Assembly (NCBI GenBank): GCA_003342815.1
Contig: PTEX01000309.1
Coordinates: forward strand, 299,177-363,176
DNA length: 64,000 nucleotides
Source of the DNA: Eudromia elegans
Taxonomy: Eukaryota; Chordata; Aves; Tinamiformes; Tinamidae
Direction of reading: 5' to 3'
A program made the position numbers and the translations under genes. Below, piece by piece: positions 12,701 through 22,745 of the stretch. Under the pieces are notes generated by a model that had not been told where the DNA came from, did not search any database, and saw only the letters and a list, made by a program, of their open reading frames with translations. Positions within the stretch are counted from its first letter, which is position 1. Every line of letters begins with the position of its first letter.

Positions 12701-15700
12701 GACCTGCAGGAGGAGAATTTGGATATGACAAAGACATGTCATTGCTGAAAGAAATCAGAAACAGGTAAGAGAGAAACATACTTAGATGTAAAAAAAGTGC
12801 CATACTCTGCCTCTGAGATTTTCCTTTACTGAAAATAAGGAAGCTTGTTTTGTGCGGAAAATGAAACATATACCAGTGCTACATGGAGTGACCTGCTTTA
12901 AACAAGCTGATGTAAGGGTGCTAAAGGCAAGTGATGCCTTAAGATCAGTGAGACTCAGGAAGTCTCAGCCCGTCTACACCTCATCGAAAGGCCAGTATCA
13001 ACTTGCTGGCTAACATCTCTTGTAGGTTTTTCTCTTGGTCTCAGGGAAGTGAGAGATTTTTGAGCCACAACTGCCAGGCACAGAAGGGTGGACTTCACAG
13101 GAGCCACGCTTTCTTCCTGAATTAATTTAGGAAAGGTAGGAGGCAAACTAAAGCATGCCTAGAGGTATTTGATCCCTCAGATATCAGAATTCAGAAGAGC
13201 TGAATAACAGCGTTGATATTACTGAGTCACACAGGTGAAAACGTCGTCTAACAGATACATAGAAATTTGGAAGAGTTTAGCTTTCCTAAACAAATAGTTA
13301 GATGGCAAAGTAGTTGCAGATTGAAGGCGGGAATTTTCACAAGCTAGTCCGATTATTTCAAGGAAGATTACTTTATATTCGCAGTGACGTCTTAAGTGGG
13401 TACTACACAGTACAAGGAATACTCTGTGCATTTGAGGATATGCTCCCTTCTGGAATATACAAGAAATGGATGTAGGTTTATAGGAATTCCAGCATAGCAG
13501 TGGTGAGACAATGTCCCTCTCTGCTGAAACTGAAAATATCTGGGTGTACTCTGTGGTGTTCGGATCCTGTTAAATGTCAATCATAGCAGATGTAGGAAAA
13601 GATATATGTGTGTTTAGAAAGTCGAAAGGAAGCATGAAAGAGCTGGTATCAATATAGGTCAGAACTGAGCTATTTAAAACAAGAAGAAACAAAAGAGCAA
13701 CTTAGAAGATCTTCCAAAAAAAATTCGTATAGTCCCTTCTGTATTGAGTTTTATGTTATGAGTCCTGTGCTTCTGATGTAATTTTCTTCTATATCTTCAG
13801 CCATCTTCCTAATATTAGTTTTGAGGAAAGACAATAATTCTCTCACAACAGCCCTGTGTATCTTCATGAAAATGAAAGTGCCTGTATGCTTCTTTGTTTA
13901 TAAAATGTCTTCATATAGTTAATAATTTCATAGTATTTTTCAGCATTTCTTGGAGAAAAAAAATGTTGTGTAATTTAAGGCTGCAATATGCAGCAGAATT
14001 AAGAAGTAAACATAGGTTTGGGAAATAAAAATAGTAAATAATTGCTGTCTTTTTTAGGTTTGGAAATGATCTACAAATCTCAGACAAGTTATTTGTCTTG
14101 GATGCTGGTGCGTCTGGGTCTAAAGATATGAAGCTTCTCAGAAATCACCTGCAAGAAATAAGAAGCCAGATAATTTCTGTAAGTAATGTCTGATTGTTAC
14201 ACCATTTTGGACCAGCCAAAATGTCTAAATATTGGGTAGAAGTTACTGTAGATTCAGTACATACATTACAAAGCTTAAAGAAGTTCTGTTTGAATTTTCT
14301 AGCAAGATGTGTAGCAGACATTGTGATTAACAAAAGTCTGACTCCAAGTATTTAGTTTATTTTTCAAAATTGTAGGTGTTTTGTACAAGTCACCAAAATG
14401 ATACTCTCTTCAGAAGCAGTGGAGCTTTTCGGTTTAAAATTCTAGATTCCTATTCTGAATTGATGTTGTTTGGATTTTAGCATTGACATGTTTTATTTTT
14501 CCCCCCATTAATTGTCAGAATAGTGTTACAGAGAAACAAAATACATTTAATGCAGGTAAGTTTTTCATTTTAAAAAAAGGAAAAGTAAAAAGGAAAAGGG
14601 AAGGAAAAGAGAGAGGTGGGACAGAATAAAATAGTTTCCTTAACTGTTAGAAAGGCAATGCAATTCTTCGTATAGATATGCGGACTTGAGTATATATTAC
14701 CATTGTTATTTGATCCTGTTACCCAAAACATGTGCTCATAGTTTTCAGCTAACTGAAGGTAAAATAGGTGATGCTTGGTGTCATCACCGTGCTTTCAAAG
14801 AGACCTCCATACCAAGGGTAAATGATTCAGGTTATTATGTACCTTCTGAGAAATTAGTTTAAATTCTTCACACTGGAGTCACGCTTGTTTGACATGCCAA
14901 CCAGAAGTTCTGCTACTTCTGACATTTTTTTTAATGAATCAAAAAAACAAACTGCAAAGTTCATCCCTCAAGTTGGAGGAAGTGTTTGGTTTTCAGTGAA
15001 GTACAGCCTATTTTATGTCCACAGGTGTCTTTCAATATAGTATGTTTTAGTTTTTCTGCTTTGGGGAACTTTCCTTGCGTTATAAGTGCAGACTGTGGCT
15101 TGAAAGAATGAAGGTATCAGTGACTGCCAAAACAACTGAGAAATAAAAATGTAGTACAATTACACATGTTACAAATAGGTATTTTCTCTACTTTTGCAAG
15201 ACTTGCCCACCTATGACTCATCTGTGTGAAAAAATAATCTCCACGCTCCCTTCATGGAGAAAAATCAATGGTCCCAACCAGCTGATGTCCTTGCAGCAGT
15301 TTGTGTATGACGTGCAGGAGCAACTTAATCCCCTAGCAAGTGAAGATGACCTGCGGCATATTGCACAGCAGTTGCATAGCATAGGAGAAGTAAGTTTACT
15401 CAAACTGTGTATCTTCATTAGTAAAGTACTGCTTTGGTAGAATAATGCTTAATATGATTTTGGCAAATTTCTCTAAAATTTCTGTTGTGGGGTGTTTTTG
15501 GGTTTTTTTCTGCTTCCTCTTTGAAGATATCCTGCAAAGTGGAGACTAGTTAATAATGGGGTTTGTGTCTTCTAGCAAGTTCATTCAACATTATTTCTTT
15601 GGGAGAGGAAGAGTTACATTTATTACTATATTAAAATTACATTTATTGCTAATTATAGTAACATAAGTACCAATAAAGAATTAAGTATACTCTGATCTTA

Positions 15701-17247
15701 AAATGAGTTTACTGCAAATAAGGAACTTCTGTGTGACCACTGAAAACTGAATCATAGGAGAAAACCTTGGCATAAATAGCCCACAGTCAGGCTTTGCTGC
15801 TATTGTGTTTTAATGGCTTTGTTCTTAATGGAGCCAAGAACCAGATCTCGTGTTTGTTCTGAATATCTGCAAAACCCAAAATATGCTATTCATTATTCTT
15901 TTGTCAGTAGTCTTAATTAAATAATTTAGTCAGTGACTAAATAATTTAGAAAGTGACATGTTGGGAGCTTATACTTCACAAGGTAGAGATTATAACTTTC
16001 ACCTTTTTGAACAGATCAACATTATGCAGAGTGAAACTGTCCAAGATGTTGTGCTTCTGGATCCACGCTGGCTCTGCACAAATGTCCTTGGAAAAATCCT
16101 GTCGGTGGAAAATCCAAAAGCCCTACATCACTATAGAGGTCGATATACTATAGAGGACATCCAGCGTCTTGTGACAGATAGCGATGTGGAAGAGCTGATA
16201 CAGATCTTAGATGCCATGGATATTTGTGCAAGAGATCTCAGCAGTGGAGCAATGGTGGATATTCCTGCTCTCATCAAGACTGACAATCTTCACAGGTCTT
16301 GGACAGATGAGGAGGACGAGGTGCTGATTTATGGTGGTGTTAGAATCGTTCCTGTGGAACACCTTACACCTTTTCCTTGTGGAATTTTTCATAAAGTTCA
16401 AGTAAATCTGTGCAGGTGGATTCATCAGCAAAGCACGGAGGGAGATGCTGATATACGTCTGTGGGTAAATGGATCAAAAATTATGAATCGTGGAGCTGAG
16501 CTTTTAGTGTTGCTAGTCAACCATGGTCAGGGTATAGAGGTTCAAGTTAGAGGACTGGAAACAGAGAAGATCAAGTGCTGTTTACTTCTGGATTCCGTGT
16601 GCAGCACCATTGATAATTTAATGGCCACAACCTTGCCAGGCCTCCTGACTGTGAAATACTACCTTAGCCCTCAGCAGCTGAGGGAGCATCATGAACCAGT
16701 AATGGTCTACCAGCCTAGAGATTTTTTTCGTGCACAAAGTCAAAAGGAGTCATCGTTAACTAACACGATGGGGGGATATAAAGAAAGCTTTAGTAGTATA
16801 CTGTGTTTTGGATGTCTTGATGTCTACTCCCAGGGAAGTTTAGGAATGGATATTCACATTTCAGAGCTGAATTTACTTACTAGGAGAAAACTAAGTCGAC
16901 TTTTAGATCCACCTGATCCCATGGGTAAAGATTGGTGCCTTCTGGCCATGAACCTAGGCCTCCCTGATCTTGTTGCAAAATACAATATAAATAATGGAAC
17001 ACAAAATGACTTTATCTCAAGCCCAGTCCATGCCCTCCTGCAGGAATGGAGTAATGCTCCTGAGAGCACTGTAGGTATCCTAATGTCCAAGCTGAGGGAA
17101 TTGGGTCGCAGGGATGCAGCGGATTTTTTACTGAAGGCATCCCCTGTATTCAAAATAAACTTAGATGCGAATGGACAGGAAGCTTATGCTTCAAGTTGCA
17201 ACAGTGGCACATCTTATAATTCCATTAGCTCTGTTGTGTCACGGTAA
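3649..17247 (+). CDS. DAPK1: DAPK1, death-associated protein kinase 1 (3' eight coding exons)
   Basis: DAPK1 is a large cytoskeleton-associated, calcium/calmodulin-regulated Ser/Thr kinase that promotes apoptosis and autophagy. The kinase, calmodulin and most ankyrin exons lie left of the window. Eight exons total 2370 coding bases, 789 codons plus stop, against 1430 residues in human, so this is roughly residue 642 to the end. In order: the end of the ankyrin region ([17 protein letters not shown]), the ROC GTPase-like P-loop GHSGSGKTT near residue 695, the ATHAD guanine-recognition-like motif, a COR-like region, the C-terminal death domain ([13 protein letters not shown] to [15 protein letters not shown]), and the Ser-rich tail ending SSVVSR. 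Every junction is GT-AG and phase-consistent, and the product matches remembered vertebrate DAPK1 almost throughout, with no disruption. The upstream ankyrin exon is not in the window. Confidence 0.97.
3823..3842. other. Assembly gap (20 N)
   Basis: A run of N, just after a DAPK1 exon and inside the intron. It does not affect the coding sequence. Confidence 0.99.
5567..5796 (+). mobile_element. CR1 LINE, 3' fragment (old)
   Basis: The sequence follows the CR1 3' region: a GGACAAGAGG start, CTGAAACACAGGAAATTCCA, CTGCCCAGAGAG, then the family ending GGACxxxATGATCTCCAGAGG and TTCCTTCCAG. It is severely 5'-truncated, as most CR1 copies are, diverged, and lacks the terminal octamer repeats. It is not coding. 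Confidence 0.88.
6312..6534 (+). CDS. DAPK1: DAPK1 exon: ROC-like P-loop segment
   Basis: The exon is 223 bases, phase 0 to 1, with acceptor attttag and donor TCAG|gtatga. It encodes GLFIQQLR, then the nucleotide-binding P-loop GHSGSGKTT with the Gly, Lys and Thr residues intact, a basic [10 protein letters not shown] stretch and the Ser/Pro-rich [14 protein letters not shown]. In DAPK1 the P-loop binds GTP and modulates kinase activity. Confidence 0.96.
6535..9164 (+). other. DAPK1: DAPK1 intron with CR1 copy
   Basis: A 2.6 kb intron carrying the CR1 copy at 7392-8011. The rest is AT-rich, with T-runs near 8463-8475. A CTCF-like word lies at 8759-8771. No other exon is seen. Confidence 0.75.
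7392..8011 (+). mobile_element. CR1 LINE, 3' fragment with intact 3' terminal repeat
   Basis: It begins within the CR1 reverse transcriptase/3' region (CTCATGAGGCTCAACAAGG) and runs to the typical 3' end TTGGACTAGATGATC, CCTTCCAACCTCACCATTCT, GTGATTCTGTGA. Compared with remembered full CR1 copies, roughly 200 bases are missing at about 7571, where GACAACAAG jumps to CAGTACAGGAGGGACGTGG. It is a dead, 5'-truncated LINE copy; the short open frames on both strands here belong to it. Confidence 0.93.
9165..9353 (+). CDS. DAPK1: DAPK1 exon: linker within ROC region
   Basis: The exon is 189 bases, phase 1 to 1, between a ctgacacag acceptor and AATG|gtaagc. It encodes [20 protein letters not shown] and ends in [10 protein letters not shown]. 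It is highly conserved with mammalian DAPK1, with a few substitutions in the SPAHHSHF stretch. Confidence 0.96.
9354..10346 (+). other. DAPK1: DAPK1 intron
   Basis: A roughly 1 kb AT-rich intron. Nothing is recognised in it. Confidence 0.8.
10347..10544 (+). CDS. DAPK1: DAPK1 exon: ROC core strand/helix segment
   Basis: The exon is 198 bases, phase 1 to 1, with acceptor tttatatag and donor ATAG|gtatgc. It encodes [20 protein letters not shown] followed by [20 protein letters not shown] and the SLVPAEEPI end. These are the hydrophobic core strands of the GTPase-like domain. Confidence 0.96.
10545..12625 (+). other. DAPK1: DAPK1 intron
   Basis: A 2.1 kb intron with a (CT)n/T-run tract at about 11725-11755 that resembles a strong pyrimidine tract followed by TTTAG. 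Nothing else is recognised. Confidence 0.75.
12626..12764 (+). CDS. DAPK1: DAPK1 exon: guanine-recognition-like motif
   Basis: The exon is 139 bases, phase 1 to 2, with acceptor tgcatctag and donor ACAG|gtaaga. It encodes [20 protein letters not shown], where ATHAD occupies the place of the G4 TKxD motif of ROC GTPases, then [13 protein letters not shown] and LLKEIRN. Confidence 0.96.
12765..14057 (+). other. DAPK1: DAPK1 intron
   Basis: A 1.3 kb intron with a slightly GC-richer middle (12950-13150). No repeat or exon is recognised. Confidence 0.75.
14058..14178 (+). CDS. DAPK1: DAPK1 exon
   Basis: The exon is 121 bases, phase 2 to 0, with acceptor cttttttag and donor TCT|gtaagt. It encodes [20 protein letters not shown] followed by [19 protein letters not shown], the end of the GTPase-like fold leading to the COR-like region. 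Confidence 0.96.
14179..15200 (+). other. DAPK1: DAPK1 intron
   Basis: A 1.0 kb AT-rich intron. An A/G-rich tract lies at 14570-14620. Nothing else is seen. Confidence 0.75.
15201..15389 (+). CDS. DAPK1: DAPK1 exon: start of COR-like region
   Basis: The exon is 189 bases and 63 codons, phase 0 to 0, with acceptor cttttgcaag and donor GAA|gtaagt. It encodes [20 protein letters not shown] followed by the [19 protein letters not shown] helix. The acceptor lacks a long pyrimidine tract but keeps the frame and matches the conserved exon start. Confidence 0.95.
15390..16014 (+). other. DAPK1: DAPK1 last intron
   Basis: A 625-base AT-rich intron without recognised elements. The last exon's open frame extends back into it by chance. 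Confidence 0.8.
16015..17247 (+). CDS. DAPK1: DAPK1 terminal coding exon with death domain
   Basis: This single exon holds 410 codons plus TAA. It starts after a ttttgaacag acceptor with [20 protein letters not shown] and runs through the COR-like region, then the death domain ([19 protein letters not shown] to [15 protein letters not shown]). It ends in the Ser-rich tail [20 protein letters not shown], in family terms a regulatory and substrate-adaptor tail. The open frame continues upstream into the intron to 15958, but that part is not conserved. Length and sequence match the mammalian last exon, with no stop or indel. Confidence 0.97.
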   Translation: MNIMQSETVQDVVLLDPRWLCTNVLGKILSVENPKALHHYRGRYTIEDIQRLVTDSDVEELIQILDAMDICARDLSSGAMVDIPALIKTDNLHRSWTDEEDEVLIYGGVRIVPVEHLTPFPCGIFHKVQVNLCRWIHQQSTEGDADIRLWVNGSKIMNRGAELLVLLVNHGQGIEVQVRGLETEKIKCCLLLDSVCSTIDNLMATTLPGLLTVKYYLSPQQLREHHEPVMVYQPRDFFRAQSQKESSLTNTMGGYKESFSSILCFGCLDVYSQGSLGMDIHISELNLLTRRKLSRLLDPPDPMGKDWCLLAMNLGLPDLVAKYNINNGTQNDFISSPVHALLQEWSNAPESTVGILMSKLRELGRRDAADFLLKASPVFKINLDANGQEAYASSCNSGTSYNSISSVVSR

Positions 17248-18680
17248 GAGCAGGTGTTTTGCATAGACAGTATCTTTTCAAACTGCAGAAAGGATAAAAG
17301 ATATAGTATAGGAGGCTCTCTACACTTTCAATTATGATGTATTACATCAAAGGGGCTTTATCCTTCTTCTGCACCACCTTTTTGTGTACAATCTTTCTAC
17401 TTTTAACTGTGAATTGTTGCTCTTTATTTTAGCTATTAAAAAGGTTGGTGTACTTCTGGTATTTTAAAATTATACTATGTGCTGCTTAATACTGCCATTT
17501 TAACTGGAAAGTCTAACTTTTGGATGGCGTAAAAGTGTTTTACAAAAAAAAAAAAAAAGAAAAAAGAAAAAAATCAGTTCTCCTCCAAAAAGGAAGAAGA
17601 AGGAGAGAAATAGCACATATTAACTGAAATACGAGTTTCTTTAAGACCCTGTTTTTTTCTTTTCATCATGTCCTCTGCTTAACATTTTTTAAATATTTCT
17701 AAAGAGAAATCCAATTACTTTCATGGTTAGGCTGCCTGAATTTAACACCATGTTGTTTATAGCTGAAAAAGCGAGTGCCTTTTGCAGAAAGGGGATTTGC
17801 AGTTGAATTGAATTTCTCTGCTGAAGTTATAAGATGCTACCTCTGTTTCACTTAAATTTGTGTGCATGCTTATCACTGCAAGTGGTGCTTATCTGTTTGT
17901 GTTCCTGCAGTTCTAAGACATTGGTGGTGACTTATTATGCAGAGCATTTTGTGCCAATACCGTGGGTATGGATGTGTGATATCAACTTTGATTTCAGTCA
18001 GTTTATAATGTGAAAATCTTTTAAACTTGCCAGTTGTCATACTTCATTATTTCCATATGCCTCAGGTAAAAGTTTCTATCATTGTAGAATCAAAAAAAAC
18101 ACTCAAACAATGTGTTGGATACTGCAGAACAATATCGTAAAACTGTCAGTTGTCCTTTGTGTATAACTAATGGTTTTCTACTGTTAGCTCCTGCGTTGCT
18201 TATTTCCTGTACTTGAAAATTTTGGAGGCATGGGGATGGGGAAGAAAAAGGAAGCAAGGTATCTTGCAGTGAACTTTTAAAACTGTTATGAGGGAAAATA
18301 TTCTTTTTTTTAAAAAAAGCATGTGATGGTGCAACGTGTGTTTTGTGTATATATATATCGTATGTATATATATTAATACTATTTTTTTCCTTAATCTTTA
18401 CAATGTAGTAAAATTTTAAAGGATTTTTTACAAATAAAGTGTTGGCTTGTTGCATCTTTTTCATATTCTGTAGCCTTTTGAAAGGGACCAAAACATCTCC
18501 TTTCCTTACAGCTGCAATTCTACAGAGGCAGGGCCACACTTTTAAAGTGAGCCTTCTTTTCCACTTCAATGGGATTTCTCAGCACTGTGTAGTATCTTGT
18601 GATTAAAATGTTTATTTATATTTTATTAGGTGACTCTTCTGCAATAAAGTGACAAATAAAGACAAATGACAAGACAAAGA
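17248..18680 (+). other. DAPK1: DAPK1 3' UTR
   Basis: About 1.4 kb follows the stop codon, with an A-rich tract near 17544-17577 and a TA-repeat near 18347-18372. An early AATAAA at 18433-18438 and a pair at 18643-18648 and 18655-18660 suggest two alternative poly(A) sites. The distal end is inferred about 15-20 bases after the last signal. Confidence 0.7.
18643..18660 (+). terminator. DAPK1: Paired AATAAA poly(A) signals, DAPK1
   Basis: Two canonical AATAAA hexamers lie 12 bases apart, about 1.4 kb after the DAPK1 stop. A proximal single copy is at 18433-18438. They are inferred to be the gene's 3' end signals because the following sequence shows no further gene on this strand. Confidence 0.6.
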
Positions 18681-20800
18681 AGTTCACTGGATACCTTTTT
18701 TTTTTTTTTTTCGTTTTTATACTCGAAAAGCCAAAACGGCAAGCGCTGTCACCAGGAATCCTGCAGGTTTCTCTGTGCTCCTCTGTGAGGAGGGCGAGTG
18801 CTGCACTACAGCCCAGGCTGTAGCAGCAGTTCTTTGTATGAAGCGTCTTTTCATCACGTACGAGCATGCACAGCTGCTGCTTTTTAGTCTCTCACCTTCA
18901 TTCGCTGATGGCTGCTAGTGCAGCCTCCCTCTGTACACCACAAAGCTCTTCTGGGAGGTGGGAGTCACTGCTTCCTGTATCCTTTCTTTGTGTACATTAT
19001 CGTTGTTAAATCCTTCCCCTGGCGTCGCTGGGCTGCTTTTGTCAAGTCCTTCTTAGACGTCCCGTCTGCAGTGAGAGCTGTCAGGTCTCACCCTGAGGTG
19101 TCTCTGCTCTCACCTGCCGAGTCCAGAATCTCCTCGCTTCAGAAAGCTGCCCACTGCAGAGCCCCGCTTCCACAGCCCACCTAGGGAATATTTACCTCTC
19201 GTTTCTTGCTAGTCTTCTGCCTATATGCTCATTCAGGAGTGGAATGGGAAAAGTTTCTTGTGTCATAATACAAGATCACAAGGAAGTGTCTTGTATCTGA
19301 GTTTTCTGTTTATCTAGTTGGTTCCTTTTGAAGCTAAGTCTAGTGTCAAGGTTACCTACAGTGAAGCTGCAAATGCGGAGGATTCAGACTTGGCAGCACA
19401 GATCCTGAGAGATCCAGGGACTAATGTGAGGTGTTAGCCTTGTGCAGGGCTGCCGGCCTTGCTTGTTATCCTTGGGATTTAGCTCATTACGGTGACGTTA
19501 CTGACTGTGTATCGTGGAGCTGTGAGGATACCTGGTAGTCCCTCAGCTGCCCTGCACTCCATATGCTTTATGCACATTGAAGATGCACAGTTAAGTTTCC
19601 AAACTTGGGCTTTTTTTTCTTTTTTCCCAATACAATATTTCTTGGCAGTGCTGTGCTTCCACTTACTGTATAATGCAACCGCTGGAGTATAACTTTACTT
19701 TGTGGACAGTGATGCATCTTTGAATAGCAGAAACTGCCTATTGCATCATTTCCAGGTTTCATGACATGAGGTTCAGGAAAGTGAATCACAGTCACAGGAT
19801 GGCTCTGGATTGCTTTCCTACAAATCATGCACAGCATTACTGACAACTTACCCCAAAAAAGAAAATTCTAAATTGCAGCTTCGATAGAAAATGCTTAGAA
19901 AAGCATTCATTTTACTCTGATTTTTTAGTTCGTTGTGTGAATTCAACAAAGAATAGACCTTTACTCCAGCTTATATTTAAAAGACATTGATCCTGATTTA
20001 CTGCAGAAATTAAGGAAGTGGACACCTTAGAAGAGGAAAAAAAAAAAAAAAACCCACGTAGATTTGTAAATGTTGTGTTGTTGGTACAAGGGACACACTA
20101 ATCGTAGTCACTGCATGTGGTGAAGTGTAGCAGGATACTGACATGTTCCATTGGGAGATTCTGCTCCTCACACTTCTTTCTACTTTTTCTAGCTTAGGAG
20201 CACAGCTTCTGAAACAAATCCAGGATAAAGCAAACCAGATCCAATTTTAATTTTGTTCTGAAAAACACAGAAAACTCCCATACTCACAACACACTTACTC
20301 AAGTCCTAGACACGCTAGAGATACTTTTTCTGCTCAGAAATGTGTGTTTCATGGCACATGGGTTTCAGTGCTGAAGAAAATTTCTGGACAAGAATGCATC
20401 AAGTATTCCGGTGCAAACGGTGTATCCAGGTAGCTCCTCTTCTGGGTGCGTAGCAGCGGGCTTAGTGCAGACAAGCGCTTCATTCTGGTGCTTTTACTGT
20501 TCTCACTGCCGATCTGAATTACGTGTTCGGAAGACACGGGATCGGTGCCTGCGAGCAAGTGGTAGTGCCAGAAAGGAGGTTGAGCAGCAGTGCTCCTGAG
20601 GGAAGCTGTCATGCATCAAGCTTGAGAGCAGTTTGTGCGCTCCCTATGCATCTTTTCTAAATCTTATTTCTTTTTGTAATTTCCATTAATTCTCTGAAAT
20701 GGTTTGTTAAGTCAGCCCAGTGGGTCATAAGGGCCAGGAAGCAGGACTGCAGATTCACTGTTCTGCCTTTGCAGTTTCTGCCTGGCTCAGAAGGCGAAGC
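18681..20800. other. Intergenic, nothing recognised
   Basis: Mixed-composition sequence after DAPK1 with short A and T runs (for example 18697-18712 and 20037-20052). Only short chance open frames are present, and I see no gene or repeat family. Confidence 0.6.
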
Positions 20801-20859
20801 AGCGGTAGGTAGAAAAGAGGAAGAAAATCAGTTTTTATTAGCCCTGAGCCAGCTGCTTT

Positions 20860-21310
20860 CCCCGGGGTCACGGCCGCGGTCAGACCTTGCGGTTACAGGT
20901 GTCAGGGTCTACAACGAGGGCTGGTGTTTCCCCGTACGGCCACACAGTTGGTAACAACAAAGCTCGCGGGCCCAGCGGGTGCTGCCGCAGGGCCGGCGGA
21001 TCTGGGAAGCTGCGCTGGGTAGGCACCAGCCCCGCTGACGTGGCGCTTTCCACACCAGCCGACACAGCGCGGTGTGCGGTGCCGTCCGCGCGGCTGCGTG
21101 TCAGCGGCGTTGCAGGCAGGGAGCAGAGCTGCGCTGCGAAGGACACGGCATCTGCACGGGTGGGCAACGCATGAGACACCAGCACGTGGCGGGCAGGGAC
21201 GGCGGTTCCTGCCTTTCAAAACTTCTCTTGGAGGGACATGGCAGGGAAGGGAGGGTTTTTGCATTCCGCTGTGCTACTGCTGCTACGGGATCGTGTGCGT
21301 GACCCTCTGA
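20860..21310. other. CpG-rich block (orphan CpG island candidate)
   Basis: The block is dense in CG dinucleotides, with CCGCGG, GCGCG and GGCCGGCGG words, and is open in several frames on both strands, as GC-rich DNA often is. No gene start can be assigned. It could be an orphan CpG island or simply GC-rich avian intergenic DNA. Confidence 0.45.
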
Positions 21311-22600
21311 GTCACTGTTTCACTTTTTGGAGCTGCTCCTTGCGTTGCAAAATCTGCTGTTGTAGTCTGGCCAGAAAGAAGGAAACTTCGAACGTTATTG
21401 TCTCTGCTGCCCACAAGAAATGAATGAGTCTCACTTGGACAACCCCTATCCGGAGGGCCGCCGAGCCAAAAATACACATATCAGACTGACGCAGGCAACA
21501 AAGAGACGGGTGGTGAACCGCTGGGCACGTATCGACAAATCCCCGACGTTACAGCATTGTCATCCTCTTCAGTGCTTTCTGTTGGTTGCAAATGTGGGAA
21601 AAAATCTGCAAAGAGCTGAGCAGTGTCAAATGCTGCTAAAGGTTTTATTGTTGCGGAAAAGGATAAGCAAAGAATGGTCTTGAATTTCATTCGGAAGGAA
21701 ACTGCCCTCACGTTGCCAAGAGACGATGCCAAGATGCCAAACTCTGCTCCCGAGTGGCAGGGCAGGACCAGCTCCAACTGCCCTGAGCCTCTAAGGGAGA
21801 CGATGGCATCATTCCCAAGGTGCACATCCGCAAAGGAGCAGGGAAGGGACCCGTTTGGAGGTATCCCCACCCATTAAAGGCCTTGAGACTTAAGACTAGT
21901 TTATTTACTATACATAGGGAGTCAAAACACCTTTATCTTTGGCTACAACTTTGTTAATCACAGTTTTGTGTGGAGCCCAGGGGTCACGCTGGGAGCTAGA
22001 GGACGTTGTAGCAGTTAGCCTGGACGTGGCGGGAGAGGGTGAGTCACCGCGGCCAAATCAGCATCCGACAGCATCCCGCCTGCCCAGAGCCAGGAGGGAG
22101 GGTTGCCTGTGGCGGCTGGAGCCGGCAGCGAGCGGCACCAAAGGAGGCACCAGCCACAGCAGGGCGCTCAGTGCCATAACGGAGCTTCGTGGACAATTAG
22201 GCCAGTGGATTAACAGTCTTTAATGTGTGCTTCGTTAACTCAAATCAAATCCCAGAACTTGGAAATGCTCTTGGGAAGAGAGGATTTTCAAGACTTGGAG
22301 TATGAAACTTCCCTCCCACATAATACTAGCGGTCGCAAACTGATTTGCAGAGGTTATCGGTTATTGCTGCTTTCAAAGGCAACTGTGGAAAGGAACCTAC
22401 TTTACTGTTTTTACTCGGGAGGTGGGTACAGCTGTGAAGAAGGGATACAAAGAAATCCAGTCACTTGCAATGTTTTCCTTTCACTCTCTTAGGTACCCAA
22501 ATTTGTTCTACTTAACAAACCAGGGAGAGCATCTTCCCACGGTGGTCTGAACCTCAAGCAGTGTTACACACTGCACAAGCGACAATGGCCACACAGGGAA
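21311..22600. other. Intergenic, unassigned
   Basis: Moderately GC-rich sequence with overlapping open frames up to 129 codons (minus strand, 21481-21870) that match no family I recognise. A GTGAGT donor-like word occurs near 22039 on the plus strand after a short hydrophobic frame lacking an ATG. No gene is called. Confidence 0.5.
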
Positions 22601-22604
22601 GCAC

Positions 22605-22745
22605 ACAGGGAATTCCACCGTAATTTGAGGAAAAACCTCTTGACTGGGAGTGACAGAGCCCTGGCACAGGTTGCCCAGACAGACCGTGGAGATCCCTTCC
22701 TCCTCCAGAGGCCCCTTCCAGCCTGAGCCCTGCTCTGATTCATTC
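22605..22745 (+). mobile_element. CR1 LINE, short diverged fragment
   Basis: A CR1 3' segment: AATTCCACCGTAATTTGAGG, then GACAGAGCCCTGGCACAGG, TTGCCCAGA, and a shortened GGCCCCTTCCAGCCTGA end. It appears internally shortened relative to the family and is old. Confidence 0.75.
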